Assembly (NCBI GenBank): GCA_937139605.1
Contig: CAKZQG010000039.1
Location: 17,530 to 81,529 of the forward strand
DNA from: an uncultured bacterium
GTDB lineage: Bacteria > DRYD01
Length of the DNA stretch: 64,000 bases
Direction of reading: 5' to 3'
Shown in pieces: positions 47,716 through 57,116 of this stretch. Both the position numbers and the translations under genes were made by a program. Every line of letters starts with the position of its first letter. Position 1 is the stretch's first letter. A model generated the notes under the pieces. That model made no database searches. It saw only the letters and a program-made list of their open reading frames with translations, and was not told where the DNA came from.

Positions 47716-48799
47716 ACAGATATTTTTGTATTAAATAAGGGACGATTTTAGAGAAATAAGAGATAGTAATATCAGCTCCTGAACGTTTAATAGCTAATAA
47801 AACCTCTAAAATTAATCTTTCTTCATCTATGAAATTATTAGAATTCTTAATCATAGTGTATTCCCCACTTACATTATAAGCAGCTAAAGGGACATTAATT
47901 AACTGCTTAGCTTGATAAATCACATCTAAATAAGCTAAAGCAGGCTTAACCATTACAATATCCGCACCCTCCTCAATATCCTTTAAAATCCTATTTAAAG
48001 CCTGCTTAGAACTTAAATAACTTATCTGATAAGAAGATCTATCACCAAACTTAGGAGCAGAATTAGCAGCCTCCCTAAATGGCGAATAAAAAACCGAATT
48101 AAACTTAGCAGAATACGCCATTATCCCCACATTAACATACCCTAAACTATCCAAAACCTTCCTTATATAAGCTACCTGGAAATCCATATTAGAACTAGGA
48201 GCAACAAAATCTACCCCCGCCTGAGAATAAACAACCGCCACCTTACCCAATAAATTCAAAGTTAAATCATTATCAACATAATAATCATCATTAATTACCC
48301 CACAATGGCCAGTATCAGTATATTCACATAAACAAACATCCGCAAATAATAAAACATCATCCCTAAACTTCTCCTTTAATAAAGAAATAGCTTTAACTAC
48401 AATACTATCCTCATAAGCATACCTAGCTAACTTATCTTTTCTATACTCCACTCCAAATAAAATAAAATTTCTTACACCTAACTTCAAACACTCCTCTACT
48501 TCATTTAATAAATTATTTAAAGAAATTCTATATATTCCCTTCATAGAAGGAATCTCTTCATTTTCTCCTTCTGCCTTAATAAACAAAGGATAAATAAAAT
48601 TACTAACATTTAAACTAACTTCAGAAACTAATTTTATAATATTTTTATTTTTCCTTAATCTCCTATCCCTCCTAGTTCTATCTATAGAATCAATAATAGA
48701 TTTATGATCAAATAAATCAAAATTATCCCTACTTTTAAAATTATTTTCATTATTTACAAAATCATATTTATTAGATTTCTTAAGATCACTCATATACAC
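47714..48799 (-). CDS. hemB: Delta-aminolevulinic acid dehydratase (porphobilinogen synthase)
   Basis: HemB condenses two 5-aminolevulinate molecules to porphobilinogen in tetrapyrrole synthesis. The 361-residue protein has the N-terminal RRDRRLRKN, the FIKAEGE-type FIYPLFIKAEGENEEI, the zinc-site region DVCLCEYTDTGHCGV, the Schiff-base lysines in the MAYSAKF and MVKPALAYLD segments, and YNVSGEYTMIK. The Cys triplet indicates the zinc-dependent type. An N-terminal extension of about 30 residues is unusual but mild. No other heme gene lies in the window, so it stands alone. Confidence 0.97.
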   Translation of the reverse strand: MYMSDLKKSNKYDFVNNENNFKSRDNFDLFDHKSIIDSIDRTRRDRRLRKNKNIIKLVSEVSLNVSNFIYPLFIKAEGENEEIPSMKGIYRISLNNLLNEVEECLKLGVRNFILFGVEYRKDKLARYAYEDSIVVKAISLLKEKFRDDVLLFADVCLCEYTDTGHCGVINDDYYVDNDLTLNLLGKVAVVYSQAGVDFVAPSSNMDFQVAYIRKVLDSLGYVNVGIMAYSAKFNSVFYSPFREAANSAPKFGDRSSYQISYLSSKQALNRILKDIEEGADIVMVKPALAYLDVIYQAKQLINVPLAAYNVSGEYTMIKNSNNFIDEERLILEVLLAIKRSGADITISYFSKIVPYLIQKYL

Positions 48800-48843
48800 T
48801 CCCCTATCCCATATAATAATTTATAATTAAAATTAATTTATAA

Positions 48844-50697
48844 TTAATTTACTACTTTAATAAAACTCAAAGAAGAAGTATAATAACTAAAAATAATATC
48901 AGATAAGGAATCCTTAACTAAATCCTCTGGAAAAATTTTTAAATATTCATAATAATCCTTTAAAATGAAATTTAAATTACTATCACTACTAACATTATTA
49001 ACAACTAAATTAGAATATTTATTTTTTAATAGATTTAGATTATTAGAATTATTAGAATTTACTGGTATAGTTTCTAAGTTTTGTAAGAATGAAACAAATA
49101 CCACTTGATTTAGTAAAAAAGAAGGATCATAAGAATTCCCAAAACCAGTGATTAGCCTACTTAAAACAGAATCTAAAGATTTAAAAAAGCTATCTACTGG
49201 ATATATCGTATTAGATAAAATCTTAGAAAAAACTCTTTGATAAAAATAATTGGCATCAGGATATAACTTAAATAGCTCCAAAAATTTAGAAACTATATAA
49301 TTCATATATTTTTGGTAATTAGGATCTGATTTATTTAATTTAGTTGAGATTTTAGTAAGTAAAGCTAATCTAAAATAAAAATCCCTAAGCTTTGAATCAT
49401 TATTAAAAGTAGAGAAAAATACCCTAAAAGATATCCTATTTAAAGCATCTAATAAAGAAATAATTTGATTTTTATCATTAGAGAAAGTAGTATCAAAAAT
49501 AGAAGAAAATAAAGGCTTATTCATCATAAAATTCCTTAAATTAGATAACATATAGCTAAAATCAGAATCAATTTTATTAGCATTAATAATATAATTATTC
49601 ATAATAGAAGTTAAAATAAACAGATAAAGATAATCTAATGAATCACCATTAGTAGTTTGCCCATTTTTGATAGAATCTTTTAAATATAATGAAATAGAAT
49701 TAACATAGATTGTAAATAAATTAGAAGCTAAATTCTTTTTTATTTGATCCTTATCAAAAGGAGCATTATTGACTATATTTTTTATTATATTTTCCTGATC
49801 AGAATTTATAATAGAATTATCTAATAAACTGGGATCAACTAACTTAGCTAAATTTAAATTATATGCTAACTTCATTAATTTAGGAGCTTCAATTTGATTA
49901 GTCTTATAAACCACACTAAAATAACTACTTAGTAAATCTATAAACACCCTGTAAAAATCTATATCCAATATCTGTTTATTATTAACATAAAAATCTTTAA
50001 AACTATCCTTTAACGGTTTAATTAACTCAAAACATTCATTAATAAAAGAATCAATATACAAATATAAATCTTTATCAATATAATTTACATTAGATAAAAT
50101 AAAAACTAAAGTTTTAGCTTTAAAATATAAATCAAAAACTTTTGAATAATTATTTATATCAGAATTAACAGGATTTAGAGTAGATAATAAAGGTTTTATA
50201 TTATTTAAGATAAAAGTATTAGCATCCTTAAAAATAGATAAATTAGAAGATTTATCATATTCTAATAATAGCTTATCATTATTTTCTTTCATAAGATCCT
50301 TAACTTTATTAACAACATTGTTATAGTTATAAGAATCTTCATTAGAAATTAGAAAAGCTATATACGATGAAATAGATACTAAATAATTAAAATTCTTTAA
50401 TAATGATAAACTAAATAAACTATAAATAGGACTTAAAACATTAGCTATATCAATATTAGCCAATTTACTATCTTGGATAATATTTTCTAAATTTTGACCT
50501 ATAGCTTTATATACATTAGTGTTATAAAATGAGTAATTATATTTATTTTTAGCAAATATAAAAGTAGAATATAAATCAGAAGAATTCAATGAAAAATTAT
50601 CAATAGTTAATAAATTTTTATCTTCTTCTTTTTTAGGTTTAAATTTATTATATATTTTATTAAAGAAATCTTTTATATTTATTAAAGCTATTTTCAT
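48844..50697 (-). CDS. Large helical protein of unknown function
   Basis: A 617-residue protein with no recognisable domain. It is rich in Asn, Ser, Leu and Lys and predicted largely alpha-helical, with a basic segment near residues 10-26 (FFNKIYNKFKPKKEED). There is no signal peptide and no clear transmembrane helix, although the segment near SLFSLSLLKNFNYLVSI (about 93-109) is hydrophobic. It is 44 bases upstream of hemB on the same strand and diverges from the PriA-like gene. Nothing in the context indicates a role. The continuous 617-codon frame in such AT-rich DNA makes it a real gene. Confidence 0.6.
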   Translation of the reverse strand: MKIALINIKDFFNKIYNKFKPKKEEDKNLLTIDNFSLNSSDLYSTFIFAKNKYNYSFYNTNVYKAIGQNLENIIQDSKLANIDIANVLSPIYSLFSLSLLKNFNYLVSISSYIAFLISNEDSYNYNNVVNKVKDLMKENNDKLLLEYDKSSNLSIFKDANTFILNNIKPLLSTLNPVNSDINNYSKVFDLYFKAKTLVFILSNVNYIDKDLYLYIDSFINECFELIKPLKDSFKDFYVNNKQILDIDFYRVFIDLLSSYFSVVYKTNQIEAPKLMKLAYNLNLAKLVDPSLLDNSIINSDQENIIKNIVNNAPFDKDQIKKNLASNLFTIYVNSISLYLKDSIKNGQTTNGDSLDYLYLFILTSIMNNYIINANKIDSDFSYMLSNLRNFMMNKPLFSSIFDTTFSNDKNQIISLLDALNRISFRVFFSTFNNDSKLRDFYFRLALLTKISTKLNKSDPNYQKYMNYIVSKFLELFKLYPDANYFYQRVFSKILSNTIYPVDSFFKSLDSVLSRLITGFGNSYDPSFLLNQVVFVSFLQNLETIPVNSNNSNNLNLLKNKYSNLVVNNVSSDSNLNFILKDYYEYLKIFPEDLVKDSLSDIIFSYYTSSLSFIKVVN

Positions 50698-50812
50698 AAG
50701 CTTAAAACCATAATACCCCTTACTTTATAGTTAAATAAAATCCTTAAAATATAAAAATCTTCATTGTTAATTAATTGTAAAAAAATAAATAAAAGTTATA
50801 AAACAATTTTTA

Positions 50813-52660
50813 TTGAATTATTATCATATGGAAGAGCTCATATTTTTTATAATATCAAAAAACTTTACTTTAAAAATAAAAAAAGAAATATCTAATGATA
50901 TTTTCAATCATATTTATTTAATTAAACTAAAAAATCAATATTTATATGGTTTTTTTCTTAAAGATAAAGAATTAACAAATATTTATAAAAACTATAATCT
51001 CCCAGTAATAGAATTAAAAAAAATAAATATAATAGATCAAATAAAACTCCAATTCTTAGAGGAGCTACAAAATAATATATTAAATATCTTCAACACGACT
51101 AACTTTAATTATATAAAAATCTTAGAATCATTAATAAAAAAAATAATAAAATTTAATTTAATCTTAAACCTAAAAATAGATAGTAAAAAATATAATATCT
51201 TAAATATTGAAGCTTTAAGGAAAAAATATAATTATGAAGTATATAAAAGTGATATAAACAATGATATAATAAATTTAAAAATAGAGATAAAATCAAGCAG
51301 TAAAAAAGATATAGAAAAAGAAATAAAAAAAATCTCAAAAACCCTAAAAATCCCAAAAAAATATTTTAAAAATAATATAATAGATTACGATTTTAAACTT
51401 AATGAAAATTACAAAGAATTATATTCAACTTTTTTTACATTAAAAACGAATAAAAAAAATCTAAAATATAAATATGAACATAAAATCTTTCCAATATACA
51501 ATTTCTTTGAATTTATAAACAATTTTGAAAATATTTTATCAAAAATTGATAAAAATTTCATAAATAAAAATATAAATAACAAAAAAATAATAGTTTTTAT
51601 ATTTGTAAAGAATGTAGAAAAAAAATTAAAAGAGAAGATATATTTTCTTTTAGAAACAAAAAATACTATATTTTTTATTACATCTTTTTTAGGTTTCCTA
51701 ATGTATAATTACTTTGATTATATTTTAATTTTTGATAGCTATATGTTTGAAAAAGAAAATCTAATCAATAAAACCTTAAATCCAATTAAAAACATAAGCA
51801 AAATATATCTAAATTACAAACAAATAAACGATAATAAAAAATATATAGAACTAATTTATGAAAAATTAAATAACATAATAAAAAAACTTTTCTCTCACAA
51901 TGATTTATTAGAACATATAAAAATAACAGAGATAAATAATAATTTCAATAATTTTGATAATTCAATTGAAGATATAAAAAAAGAATCTAATTGGTGGTAT
52001 TTTACTCAACACACTAAATTTTATTATATCTATTGCAATAACTGCTTAAACAAACCATATTGTGAAAATTGTAATAATATCTTAAAAAGTGATACTCACA
52101 ATGAAAAAATAAATCTAAAAATAAACAAACCAAATTTTAATAAACTATATATGAAACTAAAATATAAAAAAATCAGTTTCTTAGAATTGATAAATAACTT
52201 AATTTTAGAATGTAAAAATTGTAATTTAAAATATAATATATTTAATTGTCAATATTGTGGTTCATTTAATTGGAAAATAAAAATCTTTGATCCCCAAAAA
52301 TATATAGACTATATCCAAAATAAACTAAATATAAAATTAATTAAAATAGATTATAAAAAATTATTTTCTTTTTATTATGATTTAAATTTAAAAATCTCAA
52401 ACGATAAAATAAAGAATATAGTTATGTTTGATTATTACTTCTTAGAGTTCCCATTTATTATAAAAGAACTAAATATAATTATTAACTTATTAGAATTAGA
52501 GAGAATATTTAATCCAGTATATTTTTATTTTATAGAAAATAAAGAGCTCTCATTAATTGAATATCTTTTAAATTTAACCGAAGATTTTAATAATTTCTCA
52601 AACCACTTAAATAATTTATTTATCTTAGAAGAAAAAATTAGAAAAATAAATAATAAATAA
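50813..52660 (+). CDS. PriA-like primosomal protein lacking helicase motifs
   Basis: A 615-residue protein whose zinc-binding region has the full eight-Cys PriA pattern: CNNC-x5-CENC (C408, C411, C417, C420) and CKNC with CQYC (C467, C470, C479, C482) ending CQYCGS. The flanking outline also follows PriA: HIYLIKLKNQYLYGFFL near the N-terminus like the 3'-DNA-binding domain, and a C-terminal FNPVYFYFIENKEL-EYLLNLTEDFNNF like the last PriA domain. Walker A (GKT) and the DEEH box are missing; the DEEH position reads YILIFDSYMFEKE. It probably has a structural role in replication restart without unwinding, as proposed for helicase-deficient actinobacterial PriA. Assigned from pattern. Confidence 0.65.
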   Translation: MNYYHMEELIFFIISKNFTLKIKKEISNDIFNHIYLIKLKNQYLYGFFLKDKELTNIYKNYNLPVIELKKINIIDQIKLQFLEELQNNILNIFNTTNFNYIKILESLIKKIIKFNLILNLKIDSKKYNILNIEALRKKYNYEVYKSDINNDIINLKIEIKSSSKKDIEKEIKKISKTLKIPKKYFKNNIIDYDFKLNENYKELYSTFFTLKTNKKNLKYKYEHKIFPIYNFFEFINNFENILSKIDKNFINKNINNKKIIVFIFVKNVEKKLKEKIYFLLETKNTIFFITSFLGFLMYNYFDYILIFDSYMFEKENLINKTLNPIKNISKIYLNYKQINDNKKYIELIYEKLNNIIKKLFSHNDLLEHIKITEINNNFNNFDNSIEDIKKESNWWYFTQHTKFYYIYCNNCLNKPYCENCNNILKSDTHNEKINLKINKPNFNKLYMKLKYKKISFLELINNLILECKNCNLKYNIFNCQYCGSFNWKIKIFDPQKYIDYIQNKLNIKLIKIDYKKLFSFYYDLNLKISNDKIKNIVMFDYYFLEFPFIIKELNIIINLLELERIFNPVYFYFIENKELSLIEYLLNLTEDFNNFSNHLNNLFILEEKIRKINNK

Positions 52661-52714
52661 TAAACTTTACATAGTTAATACAAATTATTAAATAAAATAA
52701 TTAAATAAAATATT

Positions 52715-52743
52715 TTAAATATTTTACATGCTTTTAGTATAAT
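52715..52743 (+). promoter_or_regulatory. Possible promoter before the small membrane-anchored protein gene
   Basis: TATAAT at 52738-52743 matches the -10 consensus exactly. The 17-base-spaced position 52715-52720 reads TTAAAT, a poor -35. Transcription would start near 52750, about 90 bases before the ATG at 52841. Given the base composition, a chance match is possible. Confidence 0.3.
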
Positions 52744-52830
52744 AGTCCCTGAATTCTAGGCAATAAAAAAATAAATTACATAAAGAAATAGTGAGGAATT
52801 TTAAAAGAAAAATTATAAATAATAAAAAAA

Positions 52831-52837
52831 GGGGGGG
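52831..52837 (+). promoter_or_regulatory. Homopolymeric G7 ribosome-binding site
   Basis: Seven consecutive G directly after an A-run, three bases before the ATG at 52841, occupy the Shine-Dalgarno position of the next gene. The minus-strand gene starting at 37781 has a similar G8 run. Confidence 0.5.
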
Positions 52838-52840
52838 TAT

Positions 52841-53377
52841 ATGAAGTACAAAATACTAAAAAACTTAAAAAAAATAAAAAAACAGAAGGGAATACTTTTT
52901 GATTTTTTAATAAAAAATATAGTAATCTTTTCAGTAATTTTTATATTAGTTTTTAAAATATTTATGATGTATAGCCCATTATCAAGTGATAAAAAATATC
53001 AGGATTTCTATTTACAAGTAAAATATATAATAGATTTATCAAATAATTTTAAACTTGGTTTTGAAAACAAAGAGTACTTAAAAACCCCCACCCTTGAAAA
53101 AGAATTCATCCTAAAAAATACTAACTTAACTACTATTTTTAAACAATACTATATAAAAGATGACAAAATAATATTTACAAATTCTTTTAATACCCCCTCT
53201 TATTTTGAAAATACAAACTTTATTATTGAAACAATAAATGAAAATAATTATATTCCAATAAAGGTGATGATAGATATAGATAATAGTTTAGATGATGGGA
53301 TCCCATCTACAGGAATCATAAAAAGCAATATCAATAACTACTCCATTGGTTGTAAAATAATTATTAATTTATTATAA
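52841..53377 (+). CDS. Small membrane-anchored protein, pilin-like N-terminus
   Basis: A 178-residue protein with a very basic leader (MKYKILKNLKKIKKQKG), one hydrophobic helix (about 18-44) and an extracytoplasmic domain. The leader ending in K-G before a long hydrophobic stretch resembles a prepilin signal, but the Glu at mature position 5 is missing (ILFDF). It is thus either a divergent minor pseudopilin or simply a type II membrane protein. The C-terminal part has YSIGCKIIINLL. It follows the PriA-like gene by 180 bases on the same strand and converges on the AIM24 remnant. Function unknown. Confidence 0.55.
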   Translation: MKYKILKNLKKIKKQKGILFDFLIKNIVIFSVIFILVFKIFMMYSPLSSDKKYQDFYLQVKYIIDLSNNFKLGFENKEYLKTPTLEKEFILKNTNLTTIFKQYYIKDDKIIFTNSFNTPSYFENTNFIIETINENNYIPIKVMIDIDNSLDDGIPSTGIIKSNINNYSIGCKIIINLL

Positions 53378-53392
53378 TTATTTTTATTAAAG

Positions 53393-54045
53393 TTATTTTT
53401 TATAAACAAAATAAGAGGAGAAAGTGGATAAATTTCTAGTTTGAATAAAAACTTTAGTAGGGCCATAAATTTTTAAAACTACGCCTTCCCCACCAAATAA
53501 AAAGGATTTCCAGGAACCAAATTTTTCTATACTGTACTCTGTACTTTCTTTCATAGCAACAAAGTGAAGATTATCTATTATAATAGTTTCGTTACCAACT
53601 TCAACTACCTTTATAGCACCAAAAGTATTAATAAATACTCCACCTGTGCCTTTAAAATTTAGCCAAACTAATTGCCGCCCGGCTATAAACCCCTTAAGTC
53701 CACGCCATTTAACAGATATTTCTACATTACCATGATGTGCTAAATAAGCTCCATCATAAACAATATAAGAATCGTTATTTAATGGGATATAAGCAATATC
53801 CCCTGGTAAAGAAGGAGCAAGATATACTTCACTTTTTTCTAAAGCAGTAAAAGTATTAAAGAAAATACTTTCTCCTCCAAACAATGAACGAGTTACGGTT
53901 TGAAAAACCCCACCCATAGTTTTAGTATCTATTTTAATATTCCCTTTATACATAGCTAAAGGCTAGCAAATAACTACTCATTAGCATCTAATTCAACATT
54001 TAATAAACTATAACCATGGAAAACTCCAATTCCACCCGAATTTAA
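53393..54045 (-). pseudogene. AIM24-family protein with disrupted 5' end
   Basis: The intact part (53953 to 53393, 186 residues) matches the AIM24/TIGR00266 family of beta-rich proteins: KGNIKIDTKTMGG, SLFGGESIFFNTF, LAPSLPGDI, GTGGVFINTFG and FLFGGEGVVLKIYGP. It lacks the family N-terminus. That N-terminus is found just upstream in the +1-shifted frame as GYSLLNVELDANE, followed by TAG (53974-53976) and LFASL. One missing base near 53957 would rejoin it to AMYKGN. An AAAGAGGTGA site at 54046-54055 marks the former start. So the gene carries one nonsense and one single-base frameshift, or sequencing errors. The remaining ORF could still be translated from its ATG. Family function unclear. Confidence 0.75.
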
Positions 54046-54120
54046 TCACCTCTTTACTATTCTACTACCTCTATCTTATTTTTTAAATTAAATCCCATAT
54101 AACAATAAGTTTAGAATTAA

Positions 54121-55182
54121 TTAATCAATAGGGATTAATTGAATCCAGCCTAAAGGAGTATAATCTTCTCTACCTTCGACAACTACCCTCCGAGTTTTAG
54201 GAAATAAAATATTCTTTTGATCTTTATTTCTTAATAAAAAAGTCTTAGATAATTTCCCCGTATTTTTTCCTAATCTTATTAATGGAGTCTCTTTGGTATT
54301 CAATTTTTCTAATTTTTCATATTTTATATAAACTGAATTCAAATGCTTTGATTTAAAATAATTTTTTTCATACTCTATCAAATCCTTAGAAAACTTATAT
54401 AAAGATTCCATATAATTTCTTATTTCTTGAGTAATTGATTGATAATCATAATTAGTAATATTATTTTGTTTTAAGTAGCTTCCTAATTTATCTATATCTA
54501 AGCTTATAGATATTTCAAATTCTGTATTTTCTTTAATTAGTTCCATGAATTCATTTATTTTTCTTGAAGAGAAAAGAAGAGTAACATTTTTAACAAATAA
54601 CACTTTTGAAGAATCTAATATATTAGAATCACTTACTTTTAAATAAGACAGCGATTTTATTCTATGATTTAAATTTCTATGATTTAAATTTAAATCCAAC
54701 ATTTCAGATTCAAATCTGGATACTTCTTTATATTTATAGTTTTTACCAGAAATAAATTGTTGATATTCTTGCTGTTTTTTCTCAATAATAGAATATAATA
54801 TAGCAGTTCTTATAGCCCCCTTGATTGAAGAACCTGGTATATATACTCCCCATACCAATTCACCATTATGAGATATATAATTTTTTATATGTTCTGTAAT
54901 TTCATTTACTGGCCGATTATCCAGTAAATTATAATAACCTATTGAATATTTTATTATCTCATTAGGTTCTGAAATAAATTGCTCTAAATTTAACTCATTA
55001 GGATTAGTTTCTAAATAACTAGTTATTGTATATAACTTTTCTTCAGATAATTTAGATAATAATTTATCAAAATTAATTACATTAATATTATTTTTATCTA
55101 TAAAGAAATCAAAATTTTTTAATAATTTATTCCCGTTAGTTATAGCTAATGGAGTAATAACCTTTAATTTAAATTTTTGCAT
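54121..55182 (-). CDS. csm5: Type III-A CRISPR protein Csm5
   Basis: A 353-residue RAMP-superfamily protein that caps the backbone at the crRNA 3' side of the Csm complex. The N-terminal FKLKVITPLAITNGN and the WGVYIPGSSIKGAIRTAILY segment (about 112-131), with the RAMP G-x-S-x-KG-xxR motif, identify Csm5. It is the last gene of the cas operon, 38 bases after csm4. An AIM24 remnant follows after 75 bases. The length is normal for the family. It contains an unusual short near-duplication, LNHRNLNHR (about 170-178). Confidence 0.92.
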   Translation of the reverse strand: MQKFKLKVITPLAITNGNKLLKNFDFFIDKNNINVINFDKLLSKLSEEKLYTITSYLETNPNELNLEQFISEPNEIIKYSIGYYNLLDNRPVNEITEHIKNYISHNGELVWGVYIPGSSIKGAIRTAILYSIIEKKQQEYQQFISGKNYKYKEVSRFESEMLDLNLNHRNLNHRIKSLSYLKVSDSNILDSSKVLFVKNVTLLFSSRKINEFMELIKENTEFEISISLDIDKLGSYLKQNNITNYDYQSITQEIRNYMESLYKFSKDLIEYEKNYFKSKHLNSVYIKYEKLEKLNTKETPLIRLGKNTGKLSKTFLLRNKDQKNILFPKTRRVVVEGREDYTPLGWIQLIPID

Positions 55183-55220
55183 AATTCCACTTCCTAAAGT
55201 ATATTTTTATTCATAAGAAT

Positions 55221-56243
55221 TTATATAACTTCAATAGGGAATTCCAAACCATATTGCCTTATATTATTCCCTACATCTTTTAGATATCCAATAAATTTAT
55301 AATTATTAATAAAACTTTGGTATTGTTTTATAGATATTATAGAACCTTCTTTAAGGTAAAGAACCTTGTTTTTTAAAACCCCCTTTTTATAGGCCGATTC
55401 ACTATATGATTTATAAGTTTCTAATTCATAAAAACTTTCGCTAAAATCAATAAAATTAATTACTTCAGGATTTACTATTATAGGAGATAAAGTTATAAAC
55501 TTTACTTTACTTTTAGAACTATTTTTATTAGAATTACTATTTTGTAAAATATTCAATACAGCTATTTTTTTAGTTATATTTTCATCAAATTTTATAGATA
55601 TTTTCCCCCATCCTGTATTTTTATTCCCTCCTAAACCTAAATTAGAAGCTATATTCATAATATACTCAAATTCATTTATATAATTATCATCATAAAAATA
55701 AACTAAGAAATAATCATCTATTAATTTTAATAATGCCTCTTCAAAATATAAGTTCTGTGAATAATTATTTATTCTGTTAATAAAATTTTTTGTCAATATT
55801 ATATCCATGTTTTTTATACGTTTTAATTTTCTAAAATCATCCTTTTCTTCTTTTTTTATTATTATATTATTAAAAAATCTTAATTCGTCTATTAATTTTA
55901 AATTTTCATTAGTTTCTATAATATTTTTAAAAACATCAACTGATACTAACTTACATTTATTATATTGTTTAATATTAAATTTTTCTTTTATATTTAGATT
56001 TAGTTGATATTTAAAAAAAGATTGTAAAGATGATAAAGGTTTAGGTAATAATGGGATATTGTTTATAACAGGAAAAGGAGAAGAAATAACAAAAAATGGA
56101 GATGAAGAATACTGTTGTAAAAATTCTAATAATTTTTGCTCACCTCTTATTAAGTAATATGCCCAACAAAATAAACCAAATAATGTATAACTCCTTACAG
56201 ACGTTATATAAGAATAATACTTTATTCTATATACTTTTAACAT
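55221..56243 (-). CDS. csm4: Type III-A CRISPR protein Csm4
   Basis: A RAMP-superfamily subunit (Cas5-like) that binds the crRNA 5' handle and Cas10. Evidence: an N-terminal strand VYRIKYYSYITSVRSYTLFGLFCWAYY with the R-S-x-T-L-F-G pattern, the PFFVISSPFPVINN stretch, and the Gly-rich LGLGGNKNTGWGKISIKF (about 198-215). The frame is open upstream to a TTG at 56315, but that part encodes only KIKVKIKI-type low complexity and overlaps csm3, so I place the start at the ATG 56241-56243 (340 residues). No good ribosome site is near it, so the true start is uncertain. Confidence 0.88.
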   Translation of the reverse strand: MLKVYRIKYYSYITSVRSYTLFGLFCWAYYLIRGEQKLLEFLQQYSSSPFFVISSPFPVINNIPLLPKPLSSLQSFFKYQLNLNIKEKFNIKQYNKCKLVSVDVFKNIIETNENLKLIDELRFFNNIIIKKEEKDDFRKLKRIKNMDIILTKNFINRINNYSQNLYFEEALLKLIDDYFLVYFYDDNYINEFEYIMNIASNLGLGGNKNTGWGKISIKFDENITKKIAVLNILQNSNSNKNSSKSKVKFITLSPIIVNPEVINFIDFSESFYELETYKSYSESAYKKGVLKNKVLYLKEGSIISIKQYQSFINNYKFIGYLKDVGNNIRQYGLEFPIEVI

Positions 56244-56304
56244 AATCTTTAATTTAATTTTTATTTTTATTTTTACTTTTATTTTTATTAATTCCTTAAT
56301 TTTA

Positions 56305-57066
56305 TTAATTAGCAAAAATTGATTTTATATCATCTAGATTTTTAATCATTTTAGTAGAATATGGGTAATTATCAATAGGTTTATATTCAGAATAATTAAA
56401 AAGTAATTCTAATTTAACTTTTCCATATCCCCTTGATCCATTACCACCTAAGTAATCATCATTTAATAAATTAATTCCTTTTTCTAAAATCTGATATAAT
56501 TCAAATTTATCATTTTCAAATATTCTAAAAGTAATAGTTCCTTGGAATTCAGAGAAGGGAATAACTCTTTCAATATGTCTAGGATGTTCAGCCGTACCTT
56601 TTATTCTATTTATTATATTTTCTGTTTTTATTTCAGTATATAATCCATCTAATGCTTCTTCCCATAAATTTATTGAATCTAAGGTAGGATAAAAATCACT
56701 AAATCTTAGTCTTATAGGGTCTTTTAAAGATTTACTCTTATGTGGGCCAAATAATTTACATATATTACATTCTCCACACTCACAAGGGTTCCCATCATAA
56801 ACAAATGCTATAGGCTTACCTGGATTATTTATTGGTTTTTCTATATATTCTAATAACGCACGAATCTTACCCTTTAAAGAAGAACCAGGAATATACGGAA
56901 CATTATACTTTATTTCATTATTCTCAAATATTAAAACCGGGATTTTAATAACAATATTATCTATTCCTCCAATCTCTATATTTTCTTTAGAACCACCTAT
57001 ATGTAAACCCGTTAATACAGTTAATTTATATTTTAACTTTAGAATTCCTTTCAATTTTAAACCCAT
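56305..57066 (-). CDS. csm3: Type III-A CRISPR backbone protein Csm3 (target RNase)
   Basis: Csm3 is the repeated backbone subunit that cuts target RNA every six bases. The 253-residue protein has LTGLHIGGSKE, then IGGIDNIVIKIP containing the probable catalytic Asp (D36), PGSSLKGKIRALLE, a Cys cluster CECGECNICKLFGPHK (about 95-110, zinc site), and the C-terminal GGNGSRGYGKVKLE. All key elements of an active Csm3 appear intact. It is 50 bases downstream of csm2 and followed closely by csm4. Confidence 0.95.
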   Translation of the reverse strand: MGLKLKGILKLKYKLTVLTGLHIGGSKENIEIGGIDNIVIKIPVLIFENNEIKYNVPYIPGSSLKGKIRALLEYIEKPINNPGKPIAFVYDGNPCECGECNICKLFGPHKSKSLKDPIRLRFSDFYPTLDSINLWEEALDGLYTEIKTENIINRIKGTAEHPRHIERVIPFSEFQGTITFRIFENDKFELYQILEKGINLLNDDYLGGNGSRGYGKVKLELLFNYSEYKPIDNYPYSTKMIKNLDDIKSIFAN

Positions 57067-57116
57067 ACAAATCCCCCTTAATTATTATTAGCTTATTATT
57101 ATAATTAATTTTCATG

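Noticed and set aside
52841-53377. Firm assignment as a type IV pilin
   Set aside because: The leader resembles a prepilin signal but Glu5 is missing, so only a membrane anchor is certain.
53393-53953. AIM24-like protein as a cyclic-oligoadenylate effector of the type III system
   Set aside because: It shows no CARF, SAVED or nuclease motif; proximity alone is not enough.
54046-54120. Search for CRISPR repeats around the cas operon
   Set aside because: No direct repeats of 24-40 bases with regular spacers were found in any intergenic region of the window.
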